This document shows, piece after piece, positions 1 through 6,743 of a DNA stretch of 9,059 nt. The position numbers and the translations under genes were made by a program. The notes below the pieces were generated by a model. That model was not told the origin of the DNA and did not search any database. It saw nothing but the letters and a program-made list of their open reading frames with translations. Source of the DNA: an uncultured Porphyromonadaceae bacterium (lineage in GTDB: Bacteria > Bacteroidota > Bacteroidia > Bacteroidales > Muribaculaceae); contig URMA01000105.1 of the NCBI GenBank assembly GCA_900548875.1, positions 1 to 9,059 on the forward strand, read 5' to 3'. Within the stretch, counting starts at the first letter, position 1, and each line of letters begins with the position of its first letter.

Positions 1-2
1 TT

Positions 3-431
3 GCCGTTTTCAGGGTTCTTGCAGTTATTGATCACAGCGGAGCAGCACTCTTCCACGCCGGTGCCTTCCGTAGGAACACACAGACCAATGTTGGTGTAGC
101 CCTGTTCCTTTCTCTGTTGGCTCATAAGGGTAAAAAAGTAAGCGAACTGAAGAAAGAATATCCGCAATACAGCATTGCCAAAAACAAAATCCAACTTACC
201 CCGGATATCAATGTCGATGCCATCCTTGCCGCTATCAAAGAGAAATACAAGAATGAACACATTACAGATATCGACGGAGTGAAAATCGACTTCGACGACT
301 GCTGGGTACATTTGCGTAAAAGTAACACTGAACCCATTATCCGCATCTATTCGGAAGCCGACACCATCGAAAAGGCAAACAAGATTGCAGATGAAATCAA
401 AGCCGTAGTGAATGAAATTACTGGCAAGTAA
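3..431 (+). CDS. glmM: Phosphoglucosamine mutase / phosphohexose mutase, C-terminal fragment
   Basis: This is the 3' end of an alpha-D-phosphohexomutase family gene, cut by the left window edge. The family interconverts 6-phospho and 1-phospho sugars through a phosphoserine enzyme in the cytoplasm; GlmM makes glucosamine-1-phosphate for UDP-GlcNAc and peptidoglycan. What is visible is the tail of domain 3 and domain 4, which carries the phosphate-binding signature WVHLRKSNTEPIIRIYSEA (roughly 302-358), followed by the usual C-terminal helix. The segment from about base 90 (VGVALFLSLLAHKGKK) also fits the family. The catalytic serine and metal-binding loop lie outside the window. Bases 3-86 are open in this frame but do not resemble the GEGNGG...GRDA segment expected there, so that part may be foreign or misassembled. 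TTG at 117 is an internal codon, not a likely start. GlmM is favoured over phosphomannomutase on general resemblance to Bacteroidales proteins; the fragment cannot settle substrate. Confidence 0.8.
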   Translation, partial: AVFRVLAVIDHSGAALFHAGAFRRNTQTNVGVALFLSLLAHKGKKVSELKKEYPQYSIAKNKIQLTPDINVDAILAAIKEKYKNEHITDIDGVKIDFDDCWVHLRKSNTEPIIRIYSEADTIEKANKIADEIKAVVNEITGK

Positions 432-465
432 TTCACCCCTTGCAGCACACAAATAAAAATACGTC

Positions 466-497
466 AGCACCGGCATCACTTATATGATGCCGGTGTT
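466..497 (+). terminator. Hairpin after glmM, possible terminator or cstA leader element
   Basis: A perfect 11-bp stem, CACCGGCATCA (468-478) with TGATGCCGGTG (485-495), has a 6-base loop CTTATA. A G-T and an A-T pair (467/496 and 466/497) extend it. Only a short, broken T tract (TTTCT, 496-500) follows, so it is a weaker intrinsic terminator than the one after cstA. It lies 34 bases past the glmM stop and ends 16 bases before the cstA start, so it could instead be part of the cstA leader. Confidence 0.7.
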
Positions 498-513
498 TCT
501 AAAATAAAGCATT

Positions 514-1926
514 ATGATATCATTCTCTCTCTGTCTGGCAGCACTTATTATCTTTTACTTCGTTTACGGGAAATTCGTAGAAAAAATATTCCAGCCAGAC
601 AACCGCAAAACACCGGCATACACGAAGTGTGACAATGTTGACTTCATGCCGCTTCCCACTTGGAAAATATTTATGATTCAACTGCTGAACATTGCTGGCT
701 TGGGACCTATATTCGGTGCCATTATGGGAGCAAAGTTCGGCATGTCGTCCTATCTTTGGATTGTACTGGGTACTATTTTTGCAGGTGCAACCCACGACTA
801 TTTTGCAGGCATGATTTCCATGAGACATGATGGAGAAAGTCTTCCGGAAACCATAGGCCGCTATCTTGGACTGACGGCAAAACAATTCATGCGCCTGCTG
901 TCGGTTATTCTTATGGTGCTTGTGGGCGCAGTGTTTATAGCAGGTCCGGCCGAACTTCTCGCCGATTTGACCCCGGAACATCTTCACACCCAATTCTGGA
1001 TTATCGTAATTTTTGCCTACTATTTCCTCGCCACCATGCTGCCCATCGACAAAATTATCGGGCGCATCTATCCAATATTTGCCATTGCCCTTATATTCAT
1101 GGCAATAGGTATTCTTACAATGCTGTTTGTCAATCACCCGCAATTACCTGAATTTTGGGATGGAATGTCGAACACCCACCCGAATGCCGACACGCTTCCG
1201 ATATTCCCTATCATGTTTGTCAGCATTGCCTGCGGTGCCATTTCCGGCTTCCACGCCACACAAAGTCCATTGATGGCCCGCTGCATGAAATCGGAATATC
1301 ACGGACGCCCCGTATTCTACGGTGCCATGGTGACGGAAGGCATCATCGCCTTGATTTGGGCAGCCGCCGCTACCTACTTTTTCAAGGAAAACGGACTCGG
1401 CGAAAACAACGCCTCCATCGTTGTCAACAGCATTACCAACGAATGGCTTGGCACATTCGGCAGTATTCTTGCCATACTGGGTGTCATTGCAGCTCCCATC
1501 ACTTCGGGCGACACAGCTTTACGTTCCGCACGCCTTATCATTGCCGACGCAATTCATCTGGAACAGAAATCCATCGCCAAACGTCTGCTGATTTCCATTC
1601 CAATATTTGTCATAACCTTCGGAATTCTTTTCTATAGTCTGAAAGATGCAGAAGGATTCAACATCATTTGGCGATATTTTGCATGGATCAACCAAACGCT
1701 TGCCGTATTTACCCTGTGGGCCATTACCGTTTATCTGGCACAACATAAGAAACCGTACATCATCACTCTTATTCCTGCCTTGTTCATGACTGCGGTAAGC
1801 ACCTCCTACATCTGTATAGCTCCTGAAGGTTTCAAAATGGCATCTGCCATCTCCTATTCCATCGGTGCCGTCTGTACGGCCGGATGCCTGGTTGCATTCG
1901 CCATTTGGTTGAAAAAGAAAGCCTGA
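514..1926 (+). CDS. cstA: Carbon starvation protein CstA family transporter (short form)
   Basis: This encodes a 470-residue polytopic inner-membrane protein of the CstA family. Characterised enterobacterial members take up peptides (CstA) or pyruvate (BtsT) under nutrient limitation; the substrate here is not known. Family hallmarks are visible in order: GLGPIFGAIMGAKFG (62-76), GATHDYFAGMISMRHDGES (91-109), SIACGAISGFHATQSPLMARC (about 237-257) and ITSGDTALRSARLIIAD (329-345). Hydrophobic stretches run through the whole length and the protein ends in a short basic tail (LKKKA). E. coli CstA is about 700 residues, so this is the shorter version common in Bacteroidota. The ATG at 514 follows an AT-rich leader (AAAATAAAGCATT) with no clear Shine-Dalgarno, which is normal for the phylum. 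The gene is monocistronic by context: a hairpin lies before it and a strong terminator after it. The family call is secure; the symbol is by homology only. Confidence 0.93.
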   Translation: MISFSLCLAALIIFYFVYGKFVEKIFQPDNRKTPAYTKCDNVDFMPLPTWKIFMIQLLNIAGLGPIFGAIMGAKFGMSSYLWIVLGTIFAGATHDYFAGMISMRHDGESLPETIGRYLGLTAKQFMRLLSVILMVLVGAVFIAGPAELLADLTPEHLHTQFWIIVIFAYYFLATMLPIDKIIGRIYPIFAIALIFMAIGILTMLFVNHPQLPEFWDGMSNTHPNADTLPIFPIMFVSIACGAISGFHATQSPLMARCMKSEYHGRPVFYGAMVTEGIIALIWAAAATYFFKENGLGENNASIVVNSITNEWLGTFGSILAILGVIAAPITSGDTALRSARLIIADAIHLEQKSIAKRLLISIPIFVITFGILFYSLKDAEGFNIIWRYFAWINQTLAVFTLWAITVYLAQHKKPYIITLIPALFMTAVSTSYICIAPEGFKMASAISYSIGAVCTAGCLVAFAIWLKKKA

Positions 1927-1945
1927 TTAAAAGACTGCATACAAG

Positions 1946-1976
1946 AACGTCGCGACCCCTCAGCCGCGACGTTTTT
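1946..1976 (+). terminator. Rho-independent terminator of cstA
   Basis: The 9-bp stem AACGTCGCG (1946-1954) pairs with CGCGACGTT (1965-1973), with a 10-base loop, and runs into TTTTTATTT (1972-1980). It starts 20 bases after the cstA stop codon. This is a textbook intrinsic terminator in the + direction and separates cstA from the receptor gene. Confidence 0.9.
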
Positions 1977-2010
1977 ATTTAGTGCCATATAATTTACCCC
2001 ACAGTTTTCC

Positions 2011-2051
2011 GTTATGTTATAAGCATAACCAATGAAAATGAACATAACCAA
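2011..2051 (+). repeat. Inverted and direct repeats around the receptor gene start
   Basis: GTTATG (2011-2016) is the reverse complement of CATAAC, which occurs at 2024-2029 and again at 2043-2048. The second copy is part of a 9-base direct repeat CATAACCAA (2024-2032 and 2043-2051), offset by 19 bases. The first dyad (2011-2029) also contains the palindrome TTATAA (2017-2022). The repeats surround both candidate start codons, 2032 and 2038. An operator or a weak RNA switch is possible, but short AT-rich repeats also arise by chance. I found no convincing -33/-7 promoter in 1977-2031. Confidence 0.4.
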
Positions 2052-4449
2052 ACGACTATATATACTGTCCTTACTGCTGCTGATAGCAACAGCCGGCTAT
2101 GCCCAAGTCAAAATATTCGGCAAGGTCGTCGATGCGGAAGAAAAGCCCATCGAATTTGCCACTGTACGAATTGCAGGGACAGCCGTAGGTGCCACTACCG
2201 GACTCGACGGCTCCTACAGCCTGTCCGTGGCCGAAAGCGACACCATCGAAATCGTATTCAGCTGTATTGGCTACAAGGAGCACAAACAGAAACTGATATC
2301 TCCCTCGGGAAATGTGAACGTCAATGCCAAACTGTTCAAAACGACACGTGAACTGGAAGCCATCGAAGTGACGGAATACAAGAAACAGACAGGCGGAATG
2401 CAAACGCTGGACGCAGGACAATTGAAAGTCGGTCCCAACGCTTCGGGCAATGCCGTAGAAGGCTTGCTGTCGACCATTGCCGGCGTTTCCTCCAAAGACG
2501 AATTGAGTTCGCAATATTCCGTCCGTGGAGGTTCATACGACGAAAACAGCGTGTATATCAACGGTATAGAAGTTTATCGTCCCCAACTTGTATCTTCCGG
2601 TCAACAGGAAGGGCTCAGCATCATCAACCCTTCCCTGGTCGGCTCGATCGAATTCTCGACCGGCGGATTTTCCGCTGAATATGGCGACAAGATGTCGTCA
2701 GTGCTCGACATCACTTACCGCCAGCCGGAATCGTTTGAAGGCAACGTGGCGGCAAGCCTGATGGGAGCTGAAGCCGCTATCGGCCAATCGACAGGCAAAT
2801 TCTCACAACTTCACGGTATCCGATACAAACGAAACACGACGTTGCTCAGCTCGCTGGAAACGAAGGGAGAATACGACCCTTCCTTTTTCGACTATCAGAC
2901 GAACCTGCGGCTGAAACTGAACGACCAATGGAATGTGTCGTTTCTTGGCAACATTGCCATGAACAACTATAAGTTTACCCCCAAAACCCGAAGCACCTCA
3001 TTTGGAACATCGCAGAACGTGAAAGAATTTACGGTCTATTTCGACGGTAAGGAGCGTGACCGATTTGAAACCTATTTCGGAGCATTGGAGCTGAACTACG
3101 ATATCAACAAAAGTACGGGATTCACCCTGCTGGCATCGGGATTCCTGACCAACGAGCTCGTATCGTACGACATATCCGGTGAATATTGGTTGGACGAGGC
3201 CGGCACCAACGACGGAGAAAACTCCGTAGGCGGAGAAATCGGTGTCGGAAAATACCTTGAACATACACGCGATCGTTTCCAGGCGGGAGTTTTCACTTTC
3301 GGGCTGAAGGGACACACCTCGCTGAACCACCATAACCTGCAATATGGAATAGAATACCGGAACCAGCAAATCTACGACCGCACCAGCGAATGGGAACAAC
3401 GCGACTCTGCCGGCTATTCGCTTCCCAATATTGACAACAAGCTGGAAATGATCTACAACCTGACCTCCAAACACGACTTGACGACCAACAAAGTGTCGTG
3501 GTACGCGCAGGATACCTACCGCCTGCTGTCGAATATCGGACTGTTCACCTTCAACGGCGGTTTGCGAATGTCCTATTGGGACTTCAACAACGAATTTCTG
3601 GTCAGCCCCCGCATCAGCGTCGGCTTCATTCCTGAATTCAACAACAGTCTTTCGTTCCGACTTGCGGGCGGACTCTACTACCAGTCGCCTTTTTACAAAG
3701 AATTCCGGGAAACCAAAACCGACGAAAACGGAAACTCATACGTTGAACTGAACCGAAATATCAAATCACAGCGAAGCATACAGCTGATCCTCGGTGGCGA
3801 CTATACGTTCCGCGCACTCGACCGGCCGTTCAAGATCACTGCCGAAGCCTACTACAAGAAATTGGACAACATCATTCCCTACGAACTCGACAACCTGAAA
3901 ATTGTCTACACCGGCCGCAACGAATCCAACGGCTTCATCGCCGGCATCGACTTCAAATTTTTCGGCCAGTTCGTTCCCGGCTCCGATTCCTGGTTCAGTT
4001 TCTCACTGATGAAAACCCAGGAAGACCTGCACGGCGTGAAAGTACCGCGCCCTACGGACCAACGCTATAGCTTCAGCGTTTTCTTCAACGACTATTTTCC
4101 GAAGATTCCTAAACTGAAATTCAGTTTGAAAGGCATCATTTCCGACGGTTTCCCCATGACACCGCCACAGGTGAGCCGGGACGTCAGCTATTTCCGGGCA
4201 CCTGCCTACAAACGTCTTGACATCGGTTTCCAGTATCAGCTGGTTGGCGGAGAAAAAGACGGGGTACGCCCCTACAATTTCTGGCGGCATTTCAAGAGTA
4301 TCTGGATTGGCGTCGACGTTTTCAACTTGTTTGACTTTTCCAACGTCAGCAGCTATTATTGGGTTACCGACGTCAACAACATCCAATATGCCGTACCAAA
4401 CTATCTGACGCGCCGGCAATTCAATGTAAGTCTTTCGGTTGCATTCTGA
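2032..4449 (+). CDS. TonB-dependent outer-membrane receptor with carboxypeptidase-regulatory-like N-terminal domain
   Basis: This encodes an 805-residue outer-membrane receptor that would import a ligand using TonB/ExbBD energy. In order: a signal peptide (residues 1-24, hydrophobic core YILSLLLLIAT, cleavage expected after AGYA), a beta-sandwich carboxypeptidase-regulatory-like domain (about 26-102, with KVVDAEEKPIEFATV and TTGLDGSYSL), a linker with a TonB-box-like LEAIEVTEY (108-116), the plug domain (about 119-230: YSVRGGSYDENSVYINGIEV, STGGFSAEYGDKMSSVLDI), then a 22-strand-type barrel ending in the aromatic C-terminus SLSVAF needed for barrel insertion. ATG 2032 is the longer start; ATG 2038 (MNITKRLY) leaves an equally good signal peptide. 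No SusD-like lipoprotein lies beside it, so it is not a SusCD glycan transporter. Comparable solitary receptors occur across Bacteroidales without a known ligand. It probably has its own promoter, since a terminator precedes it and another follows 14 bases after its stop. Confidence 0.93.
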   Translation: MKMNITKRLYILSLLLLIATAGYAQVKIFGKVVDAEEKPIEFATVRIAGTAVGATTGLDGSYSLSVAESDTIEIVFSCIGYKEHKQKLISPSGNVNVNAKLFKTTRELEAIEVTEYKKQTGGMQTLDAGQLKVGPNASGNAVEGLLSTIAGVSSKDELSSQYSVRGGSYDENSVYINGIEVYRPQLVSSGQQEGLSIINPSLVGSIEFSTGGFSAEYGDKMSSVLDITYRQPESFEGNVAASLMGAEAAIGQSTGKFSQLHGIRYKRNTTLLSSLETKGEYDPSFFDYQTNLRLKLNDQWNVSFLGNIAMNNYKFTPKTRSTSFGTSQNVKEFTVYFDGKERDRFETYFGALELNYDINKSTGFTLLASGFLTNELVSYDISGEYWLDEAGTNDGENSVGGEIGVGKYLEHTRDRFQAGVFTFGLKGHTSLNHHNLQYGIEYRNQQIYDRTSEWEQRDSAGYSLPNIDNKLEMIYNLTSKHDLTTNKVSWYAQDTYRLLSNIGLFTFNGGLRMSYWDFNNEFLVSPRISVGFIPEFNNSLSFRLAGGLYYQSPFYKEFRETKTDENGNSYVELNRNIKSQRSIQLILGGDYTFRALDRPFKITAEAYYKKLDNIIPYELDNLKIVYTGRNESNGFIAGIDFKFFGQFVPGSDSWFSFSLMKTQEDLHGVKVPRPTDQRYSFSVFFNDYFPKIPKLKFSLKGIISDGFPMTPPQVSRDVSYFRAPAYKRLDIGFQYQLVGGEKDGVRPYNFWRHFKSIWIGVDVFNLFDFSNVSSYYWVTDVNNIQYAVPNYLTRRQFNVSLSVAF

Positions 4450-4463
4450 TGACAACATAAAAA

Positions 4464-4493
4464 CGACGCATCTCCCACTTGGGCGATGCGTCG
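4464..4493. terminator. Bidirectional terminator between convergent genes
   Basis: CGACGCATC (4464-4472) pairs with GATGCGTCG (4485-4493). After one T-C mismatch the stem continues as CCC/GGG (4474-4476 with 4481-4483), closing on an ACTT loop. AAAAA (4459-4463) on the left gives a U tract to minus-strand transcripts, and CTTTATTTT (4494-4502) serves plus-strand transcripts. It sits 14 bases after the receptor stop and 29 bases after the hydrolase stop on the other strand, so it can end both. Confidence 0.9.
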
Positions 4494-4522
4494 CTTTATT
4501 TTCGTACAACAACCGCAGCCTG

Positions 4523-5542
4523 TCATTTTCCCTGCAACACCTTATCCAACCACAGGAACATTTCGGCATAAACCTTGTCCCGAACATCTTTCCGCGACAG
4601 TATCAAATCGTGGAGACCGTCGTCCACCACAAATTCCGTCACATTCGGGCCTAACATCTTTCCATATTTGGAAATGTCGTTCACATCGAGCACGGCATCG
4701 CCACTGTTGAATTCCGGTGTCCATTTATCGCCATAGACACTTCTATTGGAATGCATCAAAAGAATGGGAATTTTGATGTCCGTGCCCTTCTGCAATGTGC
4801 GTTGGGCCTTATGTATCGCTGAAATCCAACCGGAAGTGACCTCCGGCGACACTTCCATTTTCCATTCCGTGTCGTATTCCCACTCGCCGTGATAAGCCGA
4901 CAGAAGGCTTTCAGCATAAGCACGACTGTCACCCTGCTTGATTTTCATATTTTTAAAGGGCAAGGCTGCCACCATCGGCACTAGAAAATTCTCCTGAAAC
5001 TTCGACAAGTTCATATCAAGGAACGGACTGTTCAGAATCAGCGCCTTCACTTGAGGACGGTCGGACAAGTGCTGCGACAGATAGTAGGACATTGTCAAAC
5101 CTCCAGTCGAATGGGCAAGAAAGACCACATTCGCATATCCGTCACTCGCGATTTCATTCAGAGCCACGTCCAAATCTTCAAAATATTCCTTCAGGTCACG
5201 CACCTCAAACTTCAACTGCTCCGGCAGCAACGAGCGCCCGTATTTCCGCAAATCAACGGCATAGAACGCGTATCCATGAGCGACAATGCTGTCGCCCAAC
5301 TGACTTTGAAAGAAATAATCGTTATAGCCATGCAAATAAAGCACTGCCGTATTTCCTTGCCCTGATGTTTTGTGGCGCACGACCGTCGTACGCACCTTAC
5401 CGCTGTAATCATCAGCCAGTTCCACCGTTTTCTGCTCGTAACTGTCACCTAAGACATCCGGCTTCCAGTCAGCTGAAAAGCCAAACAAGGAACAGCTGCA
5501 TAAGCCCACGCCGACCAATGTCCGAATAATAGCATTTTGCAT
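4523..5542 (-). CDS. Exported alpha/beta hydrolase, serine aminopeptidase S33 / Hydrolase_4 type
   Basis: This encodes a 339-residue protein with a likely signal peptide (residues 1-24, MQNAIIRTLVGVGLC..., cleavage near GFSA-DWKP), so it is probably periplasmic or surface-located. The rest is an alpha/beta-hydrolase fold: oxyanion-loop motif YLHGYNDY (69-76), strand YAFYAVDLRKYGRS (91-104), nucleophile elbow FLAHSTGGL with Ser145, candidate catalytic Asp282 (NSGDAVLD) and His311 (DDGLHDLIL). These match monoacylglycerol-lipase-like or S33 peptidase-like hydrolases, which cleave carboxylic esters or peptides; substrate cannot be read from sequence. The elbow is A-H-S-T-G, with Ala in the first position of GxSxG, which is tolerated in this fold. 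Cys15 and Cys17 do not form a good lipobox. The ATG at 5542 is the start that places the signal peptide at the N-terminus. It faces the receptor gene tail to tail and is divergent from the CHR operon. Confidence 0.85.
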   Translation of the reverse strand: MQNAIIRTLVGVGLCSCSLFGFSADWKPDVLGDSYEQKTVELADDYSGKVRTTVVRHKTSGQGNTAVLYLHGYNDYFFQSQLGDSIVAHGYAFYAVDLRKYGRSLLPEQLKFEVRDLKEYFEDLDVALNEIASDGYANVVFLAHSTGGLTMSYYLSQHLSDRPQVKALILNSPFLDMNLSKFQENFLVPMVAALPFKNMKIKQGDSRAYAESLLSAYHGEWEYDTEWKMEVSPEVTSGWISAIHKAQRTLQKGTDIKIPILLMHSNRSVYGDKWTPEFNSGDAVLDVNDISKYGKMLGPNVTEFVVDDGLHDLILSRKDVRDKVYAEMFLWLDKVLQGK

Positions 5543-5573
5543 TTATAAAGAATTTTAAAACTAACAGTATCCG

Positions 5574-5581
5574 CAAAAATA
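5574..5581 (-). promoter_or_regulatory. Candidate -7 promoter element for the hydrolase gene
   Basis: On the minus strand these bases read TATTTTTG, a full match to the Bacteroidota -7 consensus TAnnTTTG. They lie 31 bases upstream of the hydrolase ATG, implying a leader of roughly 25 bases. A possible -33 TTG is at 5605-5607, but the 23-base spacer is a little longer than the usual 19-21. The element is also the left arm of an inverted repeat (5575-5591). Confidence 0.5.
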
Positions 5582-5591
5582 GGATATTTTT
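5575..5591. repeat. Inverted repeat between divergent promoters
   Basis: AAAAATA (5575-5581) and TATTTTT (5585-5591) are perfect inverted copies with a GGA spacer. The repeat lies in the 79-base region between the divergent hydrolase and CHR genes and overlaps the minus-strand -7 element. It could be a regulator-binding dyad or simply AT-rich promoter sequence. Confidence 0.45.
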
Positions 5592-5594
5592 CTG

Positions 5595-5602
5595 TACTTT
5601 TG
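5595..5602 (+). promoter_or_regulatory. Candidate -7 promoter element for the CHR-CHR-folC operon
   Basis: TACTTTTG matches the Bacteroidota TAnnTTTG consensus and lies 19 bases before the first CHR start codon, implying a short A-rich leader (AAGAAAATAAGAACA before ATG). No TTTG-like -33 element is present at the expected distance (about 5570-5576 reads CCGCAA), so upstream recognition would be weak or activator-assisted. Confidence 0.55.
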
Positions 5603-5621
5603 CACCAAGAAAATAAGAACA

Positions 5622-6194
5622 ATGAAAAAAATTAATCTGGATTTATTCCTCACTTTTTTTAAAATCGGAGCTTTTACTTTCGGCGGAGGTTGGGCAATGA
5701 TTTCACTTTTGGAGAAAGATATAGTAGACAGACATCAATGGCTTTCCAAAGAAGAATTTATTGATTTATTGGCGATTTCACAATCCTTGCCGGGCATTAT
5801 GGCCGTAAACGTAGCCATCTCCGTAGGCAACAAACTGACAGGTGTAAGAGGAAGCATCATGGCAGCTTTGGGCACAATTCTTCCTTCTTTTCTCATTATT
5901 CTGCTCATCGCCATGTTCCTGACTCCCGACACAATAAAGAACAACGAAACCCTTACCCACATATTCATGGGCATCCGCCCGGCAGTGGTAGCCCTCATCC
6001 TTGCGCCAGTACTAACAACAGCCAAAGCGTCGAAAATCAACCGCAAGAATTTCTACATTCCACTGGCCATCGCCTTGCTGATCTGGTCGGATCTGCCCAT
6101 CATATCCAGCCCGGTGCTATTCATTATTCTGGGAGGCGTTTTCGGATATTTCTACTATTCTCGTAACTATCGAAAATTAGCGGATAAACATTAA
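5622..6194 (+). CDS. Chromate transporter (CHR family) half-protein, first subunit
   Basis: This encodes a 190-residue membrane protein with one CHR domain. The family signature is clear: FTFGGGWAM (18-26) in the first hydrophobic segment, AISQSLPGIMAVNVA (51-65), then repeated hydrophobic helices and GIRPAVVALIL (117-127). Single-domain ('short') CHR proteins are usually encoded as adjacent pairs and are thought to act together in place of the two-domain ChrA. Characterised ChrA proteins export chromate; many family members have no tested substrate, so the anion moved here is unknown. The ATG at 5622 follows a leader rich in A, with a -7-like element just upstream. The basic, polar C-terminus (SRNYRKLADKH) is probably cytoplasmic. 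The stop is 11 bases before the second CHR gene, which indicates co-transcription. The gene name chrA is not given because a chromate function is not shown. Confidence 0.9.
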   Translation: MKKINLDLFLTFFKIGAFTFGGGWAMISLLEKDIVDRHQWLSKEEFIDLLAISQSLPGIMAVNVAISVGNKLTGVRGSIMAALGTILPSFLIILLIAMFLTPDTIKNNETLTHIFMGIRPAVVALILAPVLTTAKASKINRKNFYIPLAIALLIWSDLPIISSPVLFIILGGVFGYFYYSRNYRKLADKH

Positions 6195-6205
6195 AAGAAC
6201 CCATT

Positions 6206-6739
6206 ATGCTCAACACGTATCTACAACTCATCTGGTCCTATATCAAAATAAGCATCTTCGGCTTTGGTGGCGGATATGCCATGCTGTCGCTCATCCGTCA
6301 TGAAATTGTAGACAAAGGATGGATTTCGGAAAGCATGTTTACCGACATTGTGGCCATCTCCCAAATGACACCGGGCCCGATCGGAATCAATACGGCAACC
6401 TACATCGGCTACACAGCCACCGGCGGAACAGTCCTCGGATCGGTCATTACGACTGCGGCTGTGGTGCTGCCTTCCTTTATCCTTGTGCTCTACACCAGCC
6501 GTTTCATACAGAAACACAAGGAAAGCATTGCCATCAAAAGCATATTTGCCGGGTTGCGTCCGGTGGTTGTAGGGCTTATCGGTTCAGCCGCTCTCCTGCT
6601 GATGAACCGCGAGAACTTCGCTGAACTGGGCAGCAGCATCGCTATCTGTGTGGCAGCATTCATTCTGGTATATTTTGTAAAAATACATCCCATACTGGTA
6701 ATTATCCTCGCAGGCATTGCAGGATACATCATTTACTGA
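6206..6739 (+). CDS. Chromate transporter (CHR family) half-protein, second subunit
   Basis: This encodes a 177-residue membrane protein, the partner of the preceding gene. It has the same domain plan: IFGFGGGYAM (17-26), AISQMTPGPIGINTATYIG (50-68) and GLRPVVVGLI (116-125), then three more hydrophobic segments ending at GYIIY. Its TPGPIGIN motif is closer to the classic CHR signature than the SLPGIMAVN of its neighbour, so the two halves have diverged and are not a recent duplicate. That fits a heterodimer in which each half has a distinct role. It starts 11 bases after the first CHR stop and ends 4 bases before folC, so all three should be on one message. The ATG at 6206 is preceded by the A-rich stretch TTAAAAGAACCC. 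Confidence 0.9.
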   Translation: MLNTYLQLIWSYIKISIFGFGGGYAMLSLIRHEIVDKGWISESMFTDIVAISQMTPGPIGINTATYIGYTATGGTVLGSVITTAAVVLPSFILVLYTSRFIQKHKESIAIKSIFAGLRPVVVGLIGSAALLLMNRENFAELGSSIAICVAAFILVYFVKIHPILVIILAGIAGYIIY

Positions 6740-6743
6740 CATC

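Noticed and set aside
520..1143. 207-codon open frame antisense to cstA
   Set aside because: It is His/Lys/Cys-rich with no membrane or domain pattern, and lies wholly inside the well-supported cstA frame; it is a shadow of that gene's codon use.
1155..1637. 160-codon open frame on + inside cstA
   Set aside because: Composition is extreme (many His, Arg and Cys), it shares the DNA encoding conserved CstA motifs, and no start signal is seen.
1977..2031. Promoter for the receptor gene (TATAATTT at 1988-1995, TATGTTAT at 2013-2020)
   Set aside because: Neither matches TAnnTTTG well, neither has a -33 partner, and the second would leave an implausibly short leader.
4003..4587. 194-codon minus-strand frame spanning the end of the receptor gene and the terminator
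   Set aside because: It runs through the bidirectional terminator and the conserved barrel end and has no recognisable domain.
5092..5529. 145-codon + frame antisense to the hydrolase
   Set aside because: Low-complexity, Arg/His/Ser/Pro-rich translation opposite a gene with a clear catalytic triad; a shadow frame.
5480..5542. Lipoprotein signal in the hydrolase (Cys15/Cys17)
   Set aside because: LCSC and VGLC are poor lipoboxes, and a standard cleavage site after GFSA is more plausible.
6717..6743. TTG start extending folC 9 codons into the second CHR gene
   Set aside because: The ATG at 6744 gives the normal FolC N-terminus and sits 4 bases after the CHR stop; the extra residues (MQDTSFTDI) are not family-like.
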